Shown here: piece by piece, positions 63,336-64,000 of the stretch
Position numbering within the stretch: position 1 is the stretch's first letter
Layout: each line of letters starts with the position of its first letter
NCBI RefSeq assembly: GCF_002095385.1
Contig: NZ_MIPP01000002.1
Span: forward strand, 124,001-188,000
Source of the DNA: Pantoea eucrina
Lineage (GTDB): Bacteria > Pseudomonadota > Gammaproteobacteria > Enterobacterales > Enterobacteriaceae
DNA: 64,000 nt
Direction of reading: 5' to 3'
Position numbers and translations under genes: made by a program
Notes under the pieces: model-generated
Seen by the model: the letters and a program-made list of their open reading frames with translations, nothing else
What the model was told of the DNA's origin: nothing
Databases searched by the model: none

Positions 63336-63625
63336 TGCCTTTATTCACGTTTAGCAACCCGCAGTGGAATGCTGAATGGGGAGGGAACCGTGTTATCCGT
63401 TACCACCCGGATGGGACCACCGACACTATTCTGACCTCACCTGGGATCCAGTGCACCTGCCCGACACTTGCCGGTGAGAGGTTTACCCGTCTCTATTGCA
63501 CCACTGCTTCTGTGGGACTTACTGTGCAGTCTGAATATGACGGTGTACTGCTCAAAGCTAAATCTGATGTCAGCCCCGGATTATCTGAAAACCGCTTTGC
63601 TGCACATACATTCCATCAGCTTTGA
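63335..63625 (+). pseudogene. SMP-30/gluconolactonase (regucalcin) remnant, C-terminal end
   Basis: An open frame of 96 codons from ATG 63335 (overlapping the DMT stop by one base). From about codon 12 it reads WNAEWGGNRVIRYHPDGTTD, then GIQCTCPTLAGERFTRLYCT and TASVGLTVQSEYDGVLLKAK, which is the last blade set of SMP-30 lactonases (WGGxRVxRYxPDG ... PTxxxFGG...xLYVTTAxxGL). The first two thirds of a normal 290-residue protein and the metal ligands at the N-terminus are missing, so this is a relic. Confidence 0.65.
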
Positions 63626-63663
63626 TACTGATAAAACTTTGACAGTTCAGGCTCAAAGGCAAT

Positions 63664-63726
63664 ATCCGCTTCTGGCACAAAGCGGACGGGCGGCATTAAA
63701 AAACTCGCTTTGAGCGAGAAGCGGAC
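63664..63726. repeat. Composite hairpin repeat B-A, 39-bp offset
   Basis: Subtype B 63664-63687 (arms ATCCGCTT/AAGCGGAC, loop CTGGCACA) and subtype A 63703-63726 (arms ACTCGCTT/AAGCGGAC, loop TGAGCGAG) separated by 15 bases, as at 47194. The two subtypes' loops are exact here. Confidence 0.8.
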
Positions 63727-64000
63727 GTCAGGATCGTGACAAACGGGTAGCTTTGCCCTATTAAATATAATCATGCTGTTATGAATCGGCCTCTGAGTCC
63801 CGCCTCATGAGAAACCCGTTAACGTATAGCGAAGCGGTGTCCGCTGCCTGTTTGCTGAACCCGCAGCTTTCAGCGCCGCCGCCTCTCATCCCGATTCGAA
63901 CATACATTACGCAGCTATATTATAGCTTGCTAACTATATCCATACAGCGCAGATCTGTCCGGGTAAGACCTGATGGGAAGAGACTTTTTCTGACAAGAGT
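63727..64000. other. Right edge without recognised gene
   Basis: The last 274 bases show short open frames without start signals or family resemblance. A gene could begin beyond the window. Confidence 0.3.

Noticed and set aside
62726..63625. Single 299-codon open frame spanning the DMT gene
   Set aside because: Its first 600 bases are a shadow frame of the amidohydrolase and DMT genes; only the end from 63335 resembles a protein family.
5349..63726. Hairpin repeats as a CRISPR array or as integron attC sites
   Set aside because: Copies are not regularly spaced with unique spacers, the element is only 24 bp, no cas or integrase gene is present, and attC R-box features are not visible.
1..64000. 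tRNA, rRNA, prophage, insertion sequence or replication origin
   Set aside because: No transposase, integrase, replication gene, cloverleaf-like gene or rRNA sequence was recognised on either strand.

Overview
The window looks like an accessory region of an enterobacterial genome, most likely Erwiniaceae (Pantoea or Erwinia type). The evidence is a FhuE-type receptor, a YmgB/AriR-type small protein, a DUF1471 periplasmic protein, an arsRBC operon, many LysR regulators, and protein sequences that read as close relatives of Pantoea/E. coli families. No rRNA, tRNA, replication gene or core housekeeping cluster is visible. A broken ArdB/KlcA-like remnant and many truncated genes suggest a large plasmid or a chromosomal variable region; the sequence alone does not decide between them.

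Layout. 0-5 kb: partial LysE exporter, DUF1471 protein, Fur-boxed ferric siderophore receptor, DUF4126-like membrane protein, YmgB-like connector. 5-15 kb: short-chain dehydrogenases, regulators and an RND efflux locus, heavily scarred by truncation (two gene-gene fusion junctions and one frameshift), then small enzymes (ABM monooxygenase, cupin, histidine phosphatase). 16-22 kb: an AraC-controlled inositol-type catabolic cluster (IolT-like MFS, IolG-like dehydrogenase, a lone PTS EIIA-like protein, two TIM-barrel isomerases). 22.5-27 kb: a DUF1289 gene and a divergent, Zur-boxed metal locus (FecBCD-type ABC importer facing a COG0523 GTPase). 27-33 kb: a LacI-controlled cluster (nucleoside/sugar symporter, TIM-barrel isomerase, Gfo/Idh/MocA dehydrogenase, LacI, and a divergently placed secreted TIM-barrel protein) whose two promoters carry paired copies of one palindromic operator. 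33-36 kb: LysR and Old Yellow Enzyme pair, DUF4142 protein. 36.9-44 kb: a Lsr/Rbs-type sugar ABC transporter with FGGY kinase and SIS isomerase. 44-50 kb: single small genes separated by hairpin repeats (broken histidine phosphatase copy, VOC protein, DUF2622-like protein, Rid protein, PLP dehydratase, alpha/beta hydrolase). 50-56 kb: MFS, SulP plus universal stress protein, arsRBC. 56-64 kb: LysR/MBL hydrolase pair, AraC/NimT-CynX-type MFS pair, LysR/amidohydrolase/DMT exporter and a remnant of an SMP-30 lactonase.

Three separate carbohydrate systems (16-22, 27-33, 37-44 kb) have the same logic of importer, oxidation or phosphorylation, and isomerase. Two of them pair a Gfo/Idh/MocA dehydrogenase with TIM-barrel isomerases, the enzyme set used in inositol and 3-keto-glycoside breakdown.

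The structure least explained by genes is a family of 24-bp hairpins (8-base arms GTCCGCTT/AAGCGGAC, 8-base loop) with two subtypes, here called A and B. About 17 copies lie between genes, and at least four times a B copy is followed by an A copy at a fixed 38-39 bp offset. They cluster at 44-50 kb and mark the right-hand limit of a duplicated phosphatase gene.
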